A stretch of DNA of 64,000 nt from Lachnospiraceae bacterium KM106-2. GTDB lineage: Bacteria > Bacillota > Clostridia > Lachnospirales > Lachnospiraceae. Shown in pieces: positions 43,521 to 51,942 of this stretch. Both the position numbers and the translations under genes were made by a program. The stretch is from the NCBI GenBank assembly GCA_009731425.1, contig AP018794.1:1371960-1435959 (forward strand), written 5' to 3'. The notes beneath the pieces were generated by a model. That model searched no databases. It was given only the letters and a program-made list of their open reading frames with translations, and was not told the origin of the DNA. Positions within the stretch are counted from its first letter, which is position 1; each line of letters begins with the position of its first letter.

Positions 43521-44849
43521 CTAACATTCTGTTTTCCATTTCCCGCTGGCATACATAACGACTGACAGGATCGTGGAGATCGTCCATCCAATTGGCCAAG
43601 CTTCCCAGATTCCTACTACACCGAATCGATTGGATAAAACAACTGCCAAGATCACTCGTAAGATTAGATCTGTAAAGGTCGTTGCCATAAACATTTTCAT
43701 TGCACTTGCACCACGCAGTACGCCATCTGCAATTAATTTTGTGGATACCACGAAATAAAAGGGTGCTACGATCGTTAAGAACTGAACTCCGGTTGCCAAT
43801 GCGCTACCCGAAGATTGATTCATAAATATATGTACCAAATTTCTTCCCGCGACTAAATATAGGATTACGATCGGAATAGCTAGGACATAGACCATCATCA
43901 AACCGCCACGATATCCTTTTTTGATTCGATTTAATTTACCTGCCCCGATATTCTGAGCTACAAAATTGGACATGCCGTTTCCTAATGTGGTAAAGGATGT
44001 AATCACTAAGTTATTCAACTTAATAGCTGCAGCATAACCAGCGATTACACTTGCTCCATAACTGTTGATCACACTTTGAATGATGATATTTCCAATCGAA
44101 ATGAAACTCTGCTGTAAAATACTTGGGATCGCAATATAAGAAATCTTCTTTAGAATGTAAAAAGAGAACCACTCATGCTGCTTCTCTGTGCGAATTGAAC
44201 GAAGTCTCCGATAGATTGCAGCAACCGCTAATACGCAGCTGACTCCTTGACATAGGAACGTTGCCCATGCAACTCCAACAATGCCCATATTAAATGCTTT
44301 CACAAATAAGATATCAACAAATACATTAGCTGTTGAAGAGAATGCTAAAAAGATAAATGGCGTCTTAGAATCTCCCATCGCAGAAAAGGCACCGGTTGCA
44401 ATATTATAGAAAAACAAGAAGATCAGACCTGCCGTATAAATATTTAAATAGAGCAAGGAATCTGAGAAGATATCATCCGGGGTATTGATCATCCGCAGCA
44501 GACTTCCACCAAATAAGAATCCAAGTGCCATTAAGATCCCACATAAGACGCCGCTAGAAATAAAAGTCGTGCTGACTGCTGTCTTCATATCGTTATATTC
44601 TTTTCCCCCGAATAAATTCGATACGACTACCGAACATCCGATATTGCAGCCAAACGCAAAGGCTAGATAGATCAGTGTAATTTCATAGGAATTACCGACC
44701 GCGGCTAACGCATTTTCTCCGACAAACTTTCCCGCCACTAAGCTATCCGCAATATTATAGAGTTGTTGAAAGATAATGCTTCCAAATAACGGGAGTGAAA
44801 ATTTCCATAAGACAACTTCCGGCTTACCTACTGTTAAATCTTTGTTCAT
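43521..44849 (-). CDS. MATE-family multidrug efflux protein
   Basis: 442 residues with twelve membrane segments and two homologous halves. It begins KPEVVLWKFSLPLFGSIIFQQLYNIADSLVAGKFVGENALAAVGNSYEI, the usual MATE opening, and QQSFISIGNIIIQSVINSYGASVIAGYAAAIKLNNL is the matching second half. It exports organic cations or drugs using Na+ or H+. AAGGTGG is found before the ATG. No regulator is adjacent. Confidence 0.93.
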   Translation of the reverse strand: MNKDLTVGKPEVVLWKFSLPLFGSIIFQQLYNIADSLVAGKFVGENALAAVGNSYEITLIYLAFAFGCNIGCSVVVSNLFGGKEYNDMKTAVSTTFISSGVLCGILMALGFLFGGSLLRMINTPDDIFSDSLLYLNIYTAGLIFLFFYNIATGAFSAMGDSKTPFIFLAFSSTANVFVDILFVKAFNMGIVGVAWATFLCQGVSCVLAVAAIYRRLRSIRTEKQHEWFSFYILKKISYIAIPSILQQSFISIGNIIIQSVINSYGASVIAGYAAAIKLNNLVITSFTTLGNGMSNFVAQNIGAGKLNRIKKGYRGGLMMVYVLAIPIVILYLVAGRNLVHIFMNQSSGSALATGVQFLTIVAPFYFVVSTKLIADGVLRGASAMKMFMATTFTDLILRVILAVVLSNRFGVVGIWEAWPIGWTISTILSVVMYASGKWKTEC

Positions 44850-44923
44850 TTTGTTACCACCTTATCTATAAGTAATTTGAAACCATAATACCTAATAGTA
44901 TAGAACTTTCCTTTTTCAAAAAC

Positions 44924-44973
44924 AAGGCTTCCCATCTGTAACCTCATAATGTTAAGTACAGATAGAAAGCCTT
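44924..44973 (-). terminator. Terminator of the mccBA operon
   Basis: AAGGCTTTCTATCTGTA pairs with TACAGATGGGAAGCCTT (three central mismatches) across 16 bases, then GTTTTTG on the minus strand. Confidence 0.78.
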
Positions 44974-45001
44974 ATGTTTAATATTATGTTTAATATTATT
45001 T

Positions 45002-45913
45002 TTATTCATATAGATTTGCTGAGAAATAGCGATCTCCTCGGTCTGGAAGCACTACTACCACGTTTCCATGATCCATATTCTTGATCAGCTTTAAAGTTGC
45101 CGCCATCGCCGCTCCTGAAGAAGATCCTCCAAAGATTCCTTCTTTTCTAGCCAATTCTCTCGCTGTGGCAAAAGCCTCATCATCTGTGATCTTGATCACC
45201 TCATCAACTAGGGTAATATCCATGGTATCTGCAATAAAATCATTTCCAATTCCCTCAATGTTATAATCCCCATGTTCGCCACCGCCGATCGTAGATCCCA
45301 CTGGATCGGCTAATACACCTTTAATAGCAGGGTTGTGCTCCTTTGCATATTTTAGAATACCAGTAAAGGTTCCTCCGCTACCCGCACCTAATACAATGGC
45401 ATCGATGTCTCCTTCTAGTGCCTCATAGATTTCAGGTCCGGTAGTCTCATAGTGAGACTTTGGATTTGCCTGATTTTTAAACTGCTGTAAGGAGATCGCA
45501 CCTTCGATCTCTGCCTTTAATTCTTCTGCTTTCTCGATGGCACCTTTCATTCCAAGCTCTCTTGGTGTATTAATGATCTTCGCACCTAACGCACGCATCA
45601 AGATCTGTTTTTCCTCCGAGAATTTCGTCGGCACGACAAAGATAACATGATAACCTTTATTTAATGCTGCAAATGCTATGCCTAATCCTGTATTGCCTGC
45701 GGTTGCTTCGACGATCGTACCGCCCTTGCTTAATCTCCCTGATTTAACGGCATCCTCGATCATATATTTTCCAACACGATCTTTCACACTTCCAGCTGGA
45801 TTATATAACTCTAATTTTGCAAATACATTAACCTTCTGATCTGGTACGATATGATTTAATTTGACCATCGGCGTATTCCCGATCAGTGCTTCCATCGATT
45901 CATAATACTTCAT
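45002..45913 (-). CDS. mccA: O-acetylserine-dependent cystathionine beta-synthase / cysteine synthase family
   Basis: 303 residues, PLP fold type II. IGNTPMVKLN, KLELYNPAGSVKDRVGKYM (PLP lysine), VEATAGNTGLGIAF, VPTKFSEEKQILMRALGA, GAGSGGTFTGI and GGSSSGAAMAA identify the CysK/CBS family. Immediate pairing with the cystathionine lyase gene upstream points to MccA (YrhA), which joins homocysteine to O-acetylserine to form cystathionine, rather than to plain CysK. Last gene of the operon and separated by 2 bp from mccB. Confidence 0.88.
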   Translation of the reverse strand: MKYYESMEALIGNTPMVKLNHIVPDQKVNVFAKLELYNPAGSVKDRVGKYMIEDAVKSGRLSKGGTIVEATAGNTGLGIAFAALNKGYHVIFVVPTKFSEEKQILMRALGAKIINTPRELGMKGAIEKAEELKAEIEGAISLQQFKNQANPKSHYETTGPEIYEALEGDIDAIVLGAGSGGTFTGILKYAKEHNPAIKGVLADPVGSTIGGGEHGDYNIEGIGNDFIADTMDITLVDEVIKITDDEAFATARELARKEGIFGGSSSGAAMAATLKLIKNMDHGNVVVVLPDRGDRYFSANLYE

Positions 45914-45915
45914 GA

Positions 45916-47067
45916 TTACAGCTCCTTTGCGTCTTTTATTGCCTGCTCTAAATCTGCGATGATATCTGCTACATCTTCGATTCCTACAGATAATCGAATC
46001 AGCCCATCCGTAATTCCGACTTTTTGTCGAATCTCATATGGAATTGCGGCATGCGTCATTGTTGCTGGATGGCAAACTAAGGATTCTACGCCTCCTAGGC
46101 TTTCTGCTAATGCGATTAAATGTAAGGAATGAAAGAACTTATTGATATCATAATTTGCTTTCAATTCAAACGAAATCATTGCGCCGCCGTTTTTTGCTTG
46201 CTTTTGATTGATTTCATAACCAGGATCCTCTTTTCGTCCAGGATAGTATAGTTTTTCGATTGCCTCATTATTCTCTAATCTAGCAACAATCTTCTCCGCA
46301 TTGGATACATGTCGATCTAAACGTACTCCTAATGTCTTGATACCTCGAATCAGTAAAAAGGAATCAAATGGCTGTAAAATGCCGCCTGTCGAATTCTGAA
46401 TGAATGCAATCTGCTTTGCTAAGTCTTCATTATTTACGACCACTAAACCTGCGATCAGATCACTATGGCCACCTAAGTATTTCGTTGCACTATGGATGAC
46501 GATATCTGCACCTAGTTCGATCGGACGTTGCAGATAAGGCGTCATAAAGGTATTATCTACAATCATTAGAATTCCATTCTCCTTTGCCACTTTGCTAACA
46601 GCAGCAATATCGGTGATCGTCATTAGTGGATTTGCTGGGCTTTCGACATAGATTGCCTTTACGTCATTTGTGATCTGAGTTGCTAACTCTTGCACATTGG
46701 TCGTATCAGCGATCTCATATGTGATTCCGAAATGATTGAACACCTTATCTAGAACTCGGAAGGTTCCTCCATATACATTACTTGAGATGAGAAGTTTGTC
46801 TCCTTGATGGAACAGACTGAGCACTGCTGTAATGGCTGCCATACCAGATGCAAAAGCGAAACCACGATATCCATGCTCCAGTTCTGCAATTAACGATTCT
46901 AAAGCCTCTCTTGTTGGGTTACCGGTTCTGGAATATTCATAAGCTGGATTCTCACCAATCCCAGTCTGTCTATAAGTAGATGTCTGATAGATTGAAACAT
47001 TCACTGCTCCTGTTCTCTTATCTCCGTCAATGCCTCCATGAATTAATGCTGTATTAATATTCTTCAT
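45916..47067 (-). CDS. mccB: Cystathionine gamma-lyase / homocysteine gamma-lyase family
   Basis: 383 residues, PLP fold type I of the Cys/Met metabolism family: TSTYRQTGIGENPAYEYSRTGNPTREALE, GFAFASGMAAITAVL, VESPANPLMTITDI, IVDNTFMTPYLQRPIELGADIVIHSATKYLGGHSDLIAG with the PLP lysine. Releases cysteine from cystathionine. With MccA it makes a reverse transsulfuration route from methionine to cysteine. It overlaps the methyltransferase gene by 4 bp and has AAAGGAAGGATTC at its start. Confidence 0.92.
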   Translation of the reverse strand: MKNINTALIHGGIDGDKRTGAVNVSIYQTSTYRQTGIGENPAYEYSRTGNPTREALESLIAELEHGYRGFAFASGMAAITAVLSLFHQGDKLLISSNVYGGTFRVLDKVFNHFGITYEIADTTNVQELATQITNDVKAIYVESPANPLMTITDIAAVSKVAKENGILMIVDNTFMTPYLQRPIELGADIVIHSATKYLGGHSDLIAGLVVVNNEDLAKQIAFIQNSTGGILQPFDSFLLIRGIKTLGVRLDRHVSNAEKIVARLENNEAIEKLYYPGRKEDPGYEINQKQAKNGGAMISFELKANYDINKFFHSLHLIALAESLGGVESLVCHPATMTHAAIPYEIRQKVGITDGLIRLSVGIEDVADIIADLEQAIKDAKEL

Positions 47068-47921
47068 ACGAATCCTTCCTTTCTTGCTAAGATGAAATGT
47101 ACATTTTCATAAGCTTTCATTTTATTGTTTTGATTTGCTAGGTACTTTTCTTGAATCTGTCTTGGATTCTGATGATCCACAATCTCAAAGCCAGCTTTCT
47201 TAAGCTCCACCTTCATTTGTGAATACGTAAATCCTTCTGTCATCTTTTCGCCCATCTGTTCTGTTGCCTCACGCAGGTGATCGATGCGCTTTCCTTCCTT
47301 GGCTAGTTTCATCGGCGATGGATAATCAAACACTAGATAACTTCCTTCTTTTGCAATACTCGCCATACTGTTAAAGGTATTGCTTAATGTATCAAGACTA
47401 AGATAATAAGACACGCCTAATAACGCAAAAAATGATTTCTTATTCTCATTAAAGTCTGCTTCTAATAAGACCTCTTTTATGGTCTGATACTCAAAATTGA
47501 TTGGAATAAAATGTGCATTCAATGGGATGATCCATTCTAATTCCTCAATCCGCTTTCTCTTATAATTCTGAGTATTCGGATGATCTAACTCAAATACTTC
47601 TAAATCGTCATGAGTATTACGGAACGCATAACTATCCATTCCCGCCCCACATATCACATACTGAGCTTCTTTTTCCTTTTGGATGAAAGTTTCTAACTTC
47701 GATTCTGCATACTGAATCCTTGGAAGAATAATCGGGGAGATCAGTTCATCCACTTGATTATTTTCTTCAACCAGCAACTGCCTCATATTCTCATACTCAT
47801 CTTTGCCTAATAGATCATAAGCAAGGTAATCATCATAGATCTTATTCCGATCAAAATAGGAATGTCTTGCTCTTGCATAAGCACAAACCTTTGCCGTCAC
47901 ACTTTCTACTTCTTTTAACAA
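47064..47921 (-). CDS. SAM-dependent methyltransferase (leucine carboxyl methyltransferase family)
   Basis: 285 residues. VTAKVCAYARARHSYFDRNKIYDDYLAYDLLG, IQYAESKLETFIQKEKEAQYVICGAGMDSYAFR (SAM loop) and EVFELDHPNTQNYKRKRIEEL mark the LCM/TIGR00027-type family. In Bacillus the mccAB operon also starts with a methyltransferase (YrrT), although of another type, which makes a SAM-to-homocysteine feed plausible. It starts at TTG (47921) after AAAGGAAGGATTC, the same motif that stands before mccB. First structural gene behind the Cys-codon leader. Confidence 0.85.
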   Translation of the reverse strand: MLKEVESVTAKVCAYARARHSYFDRNKIYDDYLAYDLLGKDEYENMRQLLVEENNQVDELISPIILPRIQYAESKLETFIQKEKEAQYVICGAGMDSYAFRNTHDDLEVFELDHPNTQNYKRKRIEELEWIIPLNAHFIPINFEYQTIKEVLLEADFNENKKSFFALLGVSYYLSLDTLSNTFNSMASIAKEGSYLVFDYPSPMKLAKEGKRIDHLREATEQMGEKMTEGFTYSQMKVELKKAGFEIVDHQNPRQIQEKYLANQNNKMKAYENVHFILARKEGFV

Positions 47922-47965
47922 ATGAATCCTTCCTTTCTACTCTTATTACCTCCTTATTTGAACAA

Positions 47966-48171
47966 AGAGTTTGGCGTGCAAACTCTCCGCGCCGAACGCG
48001 ATCACAAAGTGATACCTACCTTCCGCGTGAGTGCGCGTCCTGGCTTTCTTCCTTCAGATAGACTTTTTAATTTATAGGGGAGTTCTGAGAACTTTCCTAT
48101 CAACGAAAAGAAACACGCTTTGGGAGTTTCTTTCGTTATCGCGACAGTCACCAAGGTGATACAAGTATCAC
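47966..48171 (-). other. Hairpin-rich leader region between the attenuator and the methyltransferase gene
   Basis: This gene-free stretch is much richer in G+C than its surroundings and holds a series of short palindromes: AGAGTTTG/CAAACTCT (47966-47986), CGCGCCGAACGCG (47988-48000), ATCACAAAGTGAT (48001-48013), CGCGTGAGTGCGCG (48024-48037), AGTTCTGAGAACT (48081-48093), CGAAA-GAAAC/GTTTCTTTCG (48104-48135), TCACCAAGGTGA (48148-48159) and GTGATACAAGTATCAC (48156-48171). Words such as CGCG and GTATCAC recur. It could be a structured RNA, a repeat element or an mRNA stabiliser. No coding frame or known riboswitch is recognised. Confidence 0.6.
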
Positions 48172-48195
48172 TTTGGCTCGTTGTTCGCGTAAATT

Positions 48196-48228
48196 AAAAA
48201 AAGAGAATCTGCCGTAACAGATTCTCTT
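48196..48228 (-). terminator. Attenuator terminator of the Cys-leader
   Basis: AAGAGAATCTG and CAGATTCTCTT form a perfect 11-bp stem with a six-base loop, followed by a run of T on the minus strand. It lies between the Cys-rich leader ORF and the methyltransferase operon. Confidence 0.92.
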
Positions 48229-48261
48229 TTACCATAACTGATCTAAATTCAAAAGGAGGAC

Positions 48262-48336
48262 CTAAAACGAAACACAAAAAAACATATCAATTTGACAGTC
48301 GCAACAACAGCAACAACAATAGATACTTTGTTTCAT
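48262..48336 (-). CDS. Cysteine-rich leader peptide (24 residues)
   Basis: A very short ORF with GGAGGGAATAATT before its ATG at 48336. It reads MKQSIYCCCCCCDC and continues with ten more residues holding one further Cys, then TAG. Six Cys codons (TGT TGT TGC TGT TGT TGC) are consecutive, and eight of 24 residues are Cys. It starts about 33 bases after the predicted transcript start and ends 34 bases before the terminator stem. The sequence just after the stop (CCTCCTT, 48252-48258) can pair with its own AAGGAGG site. All this is the layout of ribosome-mediated attenuation: ribosome stalling at Cys codons when charged tRNA-Cys is scarce would prevent termination. Confidence 0.8.
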   Translation of the reverse strand: MKQSIYCCCCCCDCQIDMFFCVSF

Positions 48337-48375
48337 AATTATTCCCTCCTTATTTCCTACTATTCTGATAAGGAT

Positions 48376-48404
48376 AGTATATGTTAAGGATATTCATTTG
48401 TCAA
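48376..48404 (-). promoter_or_regulatory. Promoter of the Cys-leader and methyltransferase-mccBA operon
   Basis: TTGACA (48399-48404), 17-bp spacer, TATACT (48376-48381) on the minus strand. The start would be near 48369, 33 bp before the leader ATG. Confidence 0.85.
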
Positions 48405-48420
48405 CCATTTTTTGTTAATT

Positions 48421-49584
48421 TTATTTTTTTGCTTTTGAATAAATCGAACTTAATCGATCAAGTGCTTGAAGCAGCGTTTCATCCTTCTTCGCAAAATGGA
48501 ACCGTACATAACGATCGATCTTCTCCTGAAAGAAGGAAGACCCCGGAACTGCTCCTACTCCAACCTCTTTCGCTAACCAATAAGCAAAGGCAAGATCGTC
48601 CCTAAATCCAAACTCTTCAATATCTACCATCACATAATAAGCACCTTGTGGTTCGGTATAAGTTAACCCGATCTGATCCAGACCTTTCGTGAATAGGTTT
48701 TTGCTATGAGTATACTTTTCCTGCAACTTTTGATAGTACTCATCTCCAAAGTTTAATCCGACTACCGCTGCTTCCATTAATGGTGCCGCTGCTCCGACTG
48801 TCAAAAAGTCATGAACTTTCTTAACCCTCTCGATGATACGGCTATCCCCGATCACATAACCTAATCTCCATCCGGTAATGGAATAGGTCTTCGATAAAGA
48901 ACTACAAGTGATGGTACGTTCCCTCATACCCGGAAGCGTCGCCATATAGATATGTTTGTATGGAGCATATACAATATGTTCATATACTTCATCAGTGATC
49001 ACATAAGCATCGTATTTCTTGGCAAGATCGGCGATGACCTTTAATTCCTCATAGCTAAAGACCTTACCACATGGATTAGATGGATTACAAAGGATCAACG
49101 CTTTGACACCCTTTTTAAATGCATCTTCTAATTGATCCGCATCAAATGTATAGCTTGGTGGAATCAGTGGAACGTAAATAGGTGTCGCACCAGAAAGGAT
49201 CGTGTCCGCCCCATAATTTTCATAAAAAGGTGAGAATACAATAACGTTATCTCCTGGGTTTGTCACCGACATCATCGCCGCCATCATCGCCTCTGTACTA
49301 CCACAAGTGACAACGATCTCTGTATTCGGATCAACTTTCTGCCCTGTGAAATGTTCTTGTTTTCGTGCAAGTGCCACACGAAAGTTCTCAGCCCCCCAAG
49401 TGAGCGCATATTGGTGAGGGCCCTCTCTGGCGACTTCCGCCAATCGATCTGTAATCTCTTTTGGTGGATCAAAATCAGGAAATCCTTGTGATAAATTGAT
49501 GGCCTGATATTCATTGGATATTCTTGTCATTCTACGAATAATGGAATCAGTAAAATGAGCCGTTCGACTACTTAACTCGTTCAT
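48421..49584 (-). CDS. Class I pyridoxal-phosphate aminotransferase
   Basis: 387 residues, fold type I. INLSQGFPDFDPPKEI, CGSTEAMMAAMMSVTNPGDNVIVFSPFYENYG, LCNPSNPCGKVFSYEE, VITDEVYEHIVY, and CSSLSKTYSITGWRLGYV with the PLP lysine place it with PatA/aspartate-aromatic aminotransferases. As the last gene of the CoA ligase-oxidoreductase operon it probably interconverts the 2-oxoacid made there with an amino acid. Its start overlaps the beta-subunit gene by 17 bp. No terminator is seen after it, so some transcripts may reach the Cys-leader. Confidence 0.92.
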   Translation of the reverse strand: MNELSSRTAHFTDSIIRRMTRISNEYQAINLSQGFPDFDPPKEITDRLAEVAREGPHQYALTWGAENFRVALARKQEHFTGQKVDPNTEIVVTCGSTEAMMAAMMSVTNPGDNVIVFSPFYENYGADTILSGATPIYVPLIPPSYTFDADQLEDAFKKGVKALILCNPSNPCGKVFSYEELKVIADLAKKYDAYVITDEVYEHIVYAPYKHIYMATLPGMRERTITCSSLSKTYSITGWRLGYVIGDSRIIERVKKVHDFLTVGAAAPLMEAAVVGLNFGDEYYQKLQEKYTHSKNLFTKGLDQIGLTYTEPQGAYYVMVDIEEFGFRDDLAFAYWLAKEVGVGAVPGSSFFQEKIDRYVRFHFAKKDETLLQALDRLSSIYSKAKK

Positions 49585-50470
49585 ACTCCCACTCCCTTTC
49601 TATCTGTTTCCACTTTTCATCCCGCTGTTCTTTAATGATATGAATATCTTCTGGTGTCAGATGAGCAAAACGCTTTTGTGATAATAGATACTCTTCGACT
49701 TGATTCTTTTTCTTAGGTTTACGATTGAGATGAAAGGTTCCATCATAATATTCTGCTAAATACCACAATCCTGTATCAACAATTGCTCTAGCAGCATGAA
49801 TCGTCTGATTGCTAGAAATTCCCCATCCGGTTGGACATGGTGCGATCACATGGATATAAGAAGTACCTTTAGTCTGTTTTGCTCGTTCTACCTTACCAAG
49901 AAAATCCTCCATATATCCAATGGTTGCCGTTGCAGCATAGGCAATATGATGAGCCGCTACAATTTCAAACATATTCTTCTTTTCTTTCTGATTCCCATGT
50001 ATCTGCTTTCCTGCTGGTGTCGTGGTTGTCTTTGCACCAAATGGTGTCAGCCCGCTTTTTTGAATTCCTGTATTCATATATGCTTCATTATCATAACAGA
50101 TATAGATCACATCATCATTTCGATCGATAGCTCCTGATAGTCCCTGTAATCCGATATCTGCAGTTCCACCGTCTCCTGCAATACCAAGAACATGATAATC
50201 TTTAAGTCCTAATGCTTTCGCTCCTGCCTGAATTCCCGTTAACATAGATGCCGTTCCTGCAAAGGTTGAAATGATAGCATTATTTCCAAAGCATAACTGT
50301 GGATAGACAAATCCAACTGCTGACATACAACCAGCCGGAACTGCCAAAAAGGTTCTTTCTCCTAATACTTTTAATGCCATTCTCGTTGCCAGACTTCCCC
50401 CACAGCCGGCACAAGCCTTATGTCCATAGAAAAGCTCTTCCTTAGGAAGATTTTTTGCATTCCATTGCAT
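49568..50470 (-). CDS. 2-oxoacid:ferredoxin oxidoreductase beta subunit
   Basis: 300 residues, TPP-binding subunit of a pyruvate/2-oxoisovalerate-type oxidoreductase. GHKACAGCGGSLATRMAL, PAGCMSAV, ILGIAGDGGTADIGLQGLSGAIDRNDDVIYICYDNEAYMNTGIQKSG (TPP motif) and CPTGW mark PorB/VorB. It pairs with the alpha subunit encoded 3 bp upstream. It decarboxylates a 2-oxoacid to its CoA ester with ferredoxin as acceptor, or runs in reverse. Confidence 0.94.
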   Translation of the reverse strand: MQWNAKNLPKEELFYGHKACAGCGGSLATRMALKVLGERTFLAVPAGCMSAVGFVYPQLCFGNNAIISTFAGTASMLTGIQAGAKALGLKDYHVLGIAGDGGTADIGLQGLSGAIDRNDDVIYICYDNEAYMNTGIQKSGLTPFGAKTTTTPAGKQIHGNQKEKKNMFEIVAAHHIAYAATATIGYMEDFLGKVERAKQTKGTSYIHVIAPCPTGWGISSNQTIHAARAIVDTGLWYLAEYYDGTFHLNRKPKKKNQVEEYLLSQKRFAHLTPEDIHIIKEQRDEKWKQIEREWEYERVK

Positions 50471-50473
50471 CTG

Positions 50474-51649
50474 CTATCCCTCCTTTATCGCTAAGCCGAT
50501 ATACTGGATCGGTTCTGCTTCCTTCTGTTCTCTAAGTTTGTAAAAACATTCGGTTAGTTGCTCTTTTGTAATATCTCTTCCGCCAAGTCCCCCGATGAAA
50601 TTATAAGATGGTATAACCCTTTTATTTTTAAGGAAAGCCGAATTTACATTGGTATAAATCGTTCCTTCTGCGCCAAAGGAAATGTCCTTTTCTAGTGTAC
50701 CAACTGCTTTTGCCAAACCAAGTGCTTTTACGATCTGATCTCCTGGGAAAGGTCGAACCATACGAAGCTTAATGAGACCAGCTTTCACCCCACTGGCTCT
50801 TAAATCATCGACCACATTTCTTGCCATTCCTGTAATACTTCCTAATGTGATCAACACATACTCTGCATCTTCAGTATGATAAGTCCCGATCGCTCCCCCA
50901 TATCGCCTTCCAACGACCTTGCCATATCTTTGATCGGATTCGTTTAAGACATCGAGTGCGGTAAGCATTGCCTCATGATGCTTGATATGGAATTCCATAT
51001 TCAGATTAGGTCCAACGGTAAATGCCATATTCTTCGGCTGCTCTAAATCCATTTTATTATCAGTCACATAAGGAGGTAAAAAGGCATCCGCTTCTTCTAT
51101 CGAAGGTATTTCGACCGCTTCATACGTATGAGTCAAGATAAACCCATCCAAGTTCACCATAACCGGTACACTAACGCCTTTATGTTCTGCGATATAATAA
51201 CTCTGCAATGCCATATCTAATGCCTCTTGTGCATCTTCTACATAAATTTGGATCCAGCCAGAATCCAATTGTGAGATAGAATCCCTTTGATCTCCATAGA
51301 TATTCCATGGAAGGGCCGTCGATCGATTCGCATTCATCATAACGATCGGGAATCTGCCACCTGCCGCGTAAGGAAGACATTCTGCCATATATAATAATCC
51401 TTGAGATGAAGTGGCGGTAAATGTTCTAGCACCTACGCTTGATGCTCCAATAGCACAAGATAGGGCAGAATGCTCTGATTCTACATGGATAAATTCACTC
51501 TTTAAACTTTGACGTTCTACCATGGAGGCTAACTCCTCCACGACTATGGTCTGTGGGGTGATGGGATAAGCTGAGATTACCTGTGGCCTTGCTAATCGAA
51601 TCCCCTCAGCAAATGCTTCATCCCCAGATAAAAATCTTTTATCGCTCAT
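50474..51649 (-). CDS. 2-oxoacid:ferredoxin oxidoreductase alpha subunit
   Basis: 391 residues. GDEAFAEGIRLARPQVISAYPITPQTIVVEELA and FIHVESEHSALSCAIGASSVGARTFTATSSQGLLYMAE are the PorA pyrimidine-side motifs, and GRYGGAIGTYHTEDAEYVLITLGSITGMARNVVDDL begins the C-terminal domain. Together with beta it forms the catalytic core. Overlaps the delta subunit by 4 bp. The substrate (pyruvate, branched-chain or aryl-pyruvate) cannot be fixed by eye. Confidence 0.94.
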   Translation of the reverse strand: MSDKRFLSGDEAFAEGIRLARPQVISAYPITPQTIVVEELASMVERQSLKSEFIHVESEHSALSCAIGASSVGARTFTATSSQGLLYMAECLPYAAGGRFPIVMMNANRSTALPWNIYGDQRDSISQLDSGWIQIYVEDAQEALDMALQSYYIAEHKGVSVPVMVNLDGFILTHTYEAVEIPSIEEADAFLPPYVTDNKMDLEQPKNMAFTVGPNLNMEFHIKHHEAMLTALDVLNESDQRYGKVVGRRYGGAIGTYHTEDAEYVLITLGSITGMARNVVDDLRASGVKAGLIKLRMVRPFPGDQIVKALGLAKAVGTLEKDISFGAEGTIYTNVNSAFLKNKRVIPSYNFIGGLGGRDITKEQLTECFYKLREQKEAEPIQYIGLAIKEG

Positions 51650-51942
51650 CTCTCTTCCTCCATTCGTATAGCGCCTCGTCTACAGATACCAGAGCAGATT
51701 CCACAACCTTTACAGAAATCATAATCGATAGAAACTTCGCCTTCCGCAAAAGAAATGACACCATCCGGACAATAAAGATAACATTGACCACAGCCGATGC
51801 ATTTCTTTGGATCAATGACCGGTCTTTCATTCCGCCACCCAGCATTTTTCGTAATTAGTATGCCTGCTTCACTACAAGTTGCCCAAGGGATATCAGCCCA
51901 CGTTTTAGGCTCTTCATATTCAATCAACTTGACTTGTTTCAT
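51646..51942 (-). CDS. 2-oxoacid:ferredoxin oxidoreductase delta subunit
   Basis: 98 residues with two [4Fe-4S] ferredoxin motifs: KKCIGCGQCYLYCPDG and YDFCKGCGICSGICRRGAI. It is the electron-transfer subunit (PorD) of the four-subunit enzyme. ETWADIPWATCSEAG-like sequence at the front is usual for PorD. Its start overlaps the gamma subunit gene by 23 bp. Confidence 0.93.
   Translation of the reverse strand: MKQVKLIEYEEPKTWADIPWATCSEAGILITKNAGWRNERPVIDPKKCIGCGQCYLYCPDGVISFAEGEVSIDYDFCKGCGICSGICRRGAIRMEEER

Noticed and set aside
47867..48061. Plus-strand frame over the hairpin-rich region
   Set aside because: It has low-quality codon content, no ribosome site and overlaps the methyltransferase start region.
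48262..48336. The Cys-run ORF as a metallothionein-like peptide
   Set aside because: Consecutive Cys codons, place between promoter and terminator and the downstream cysteine operon fit a leader better; a functional peptide cannot be fully excluded.
48381..48605. 74-codon plus-strand frame over the Cys-leader promoter
   Set aside because: It is antisense to the aminotransferase gene and promoter, with no ribosome site.
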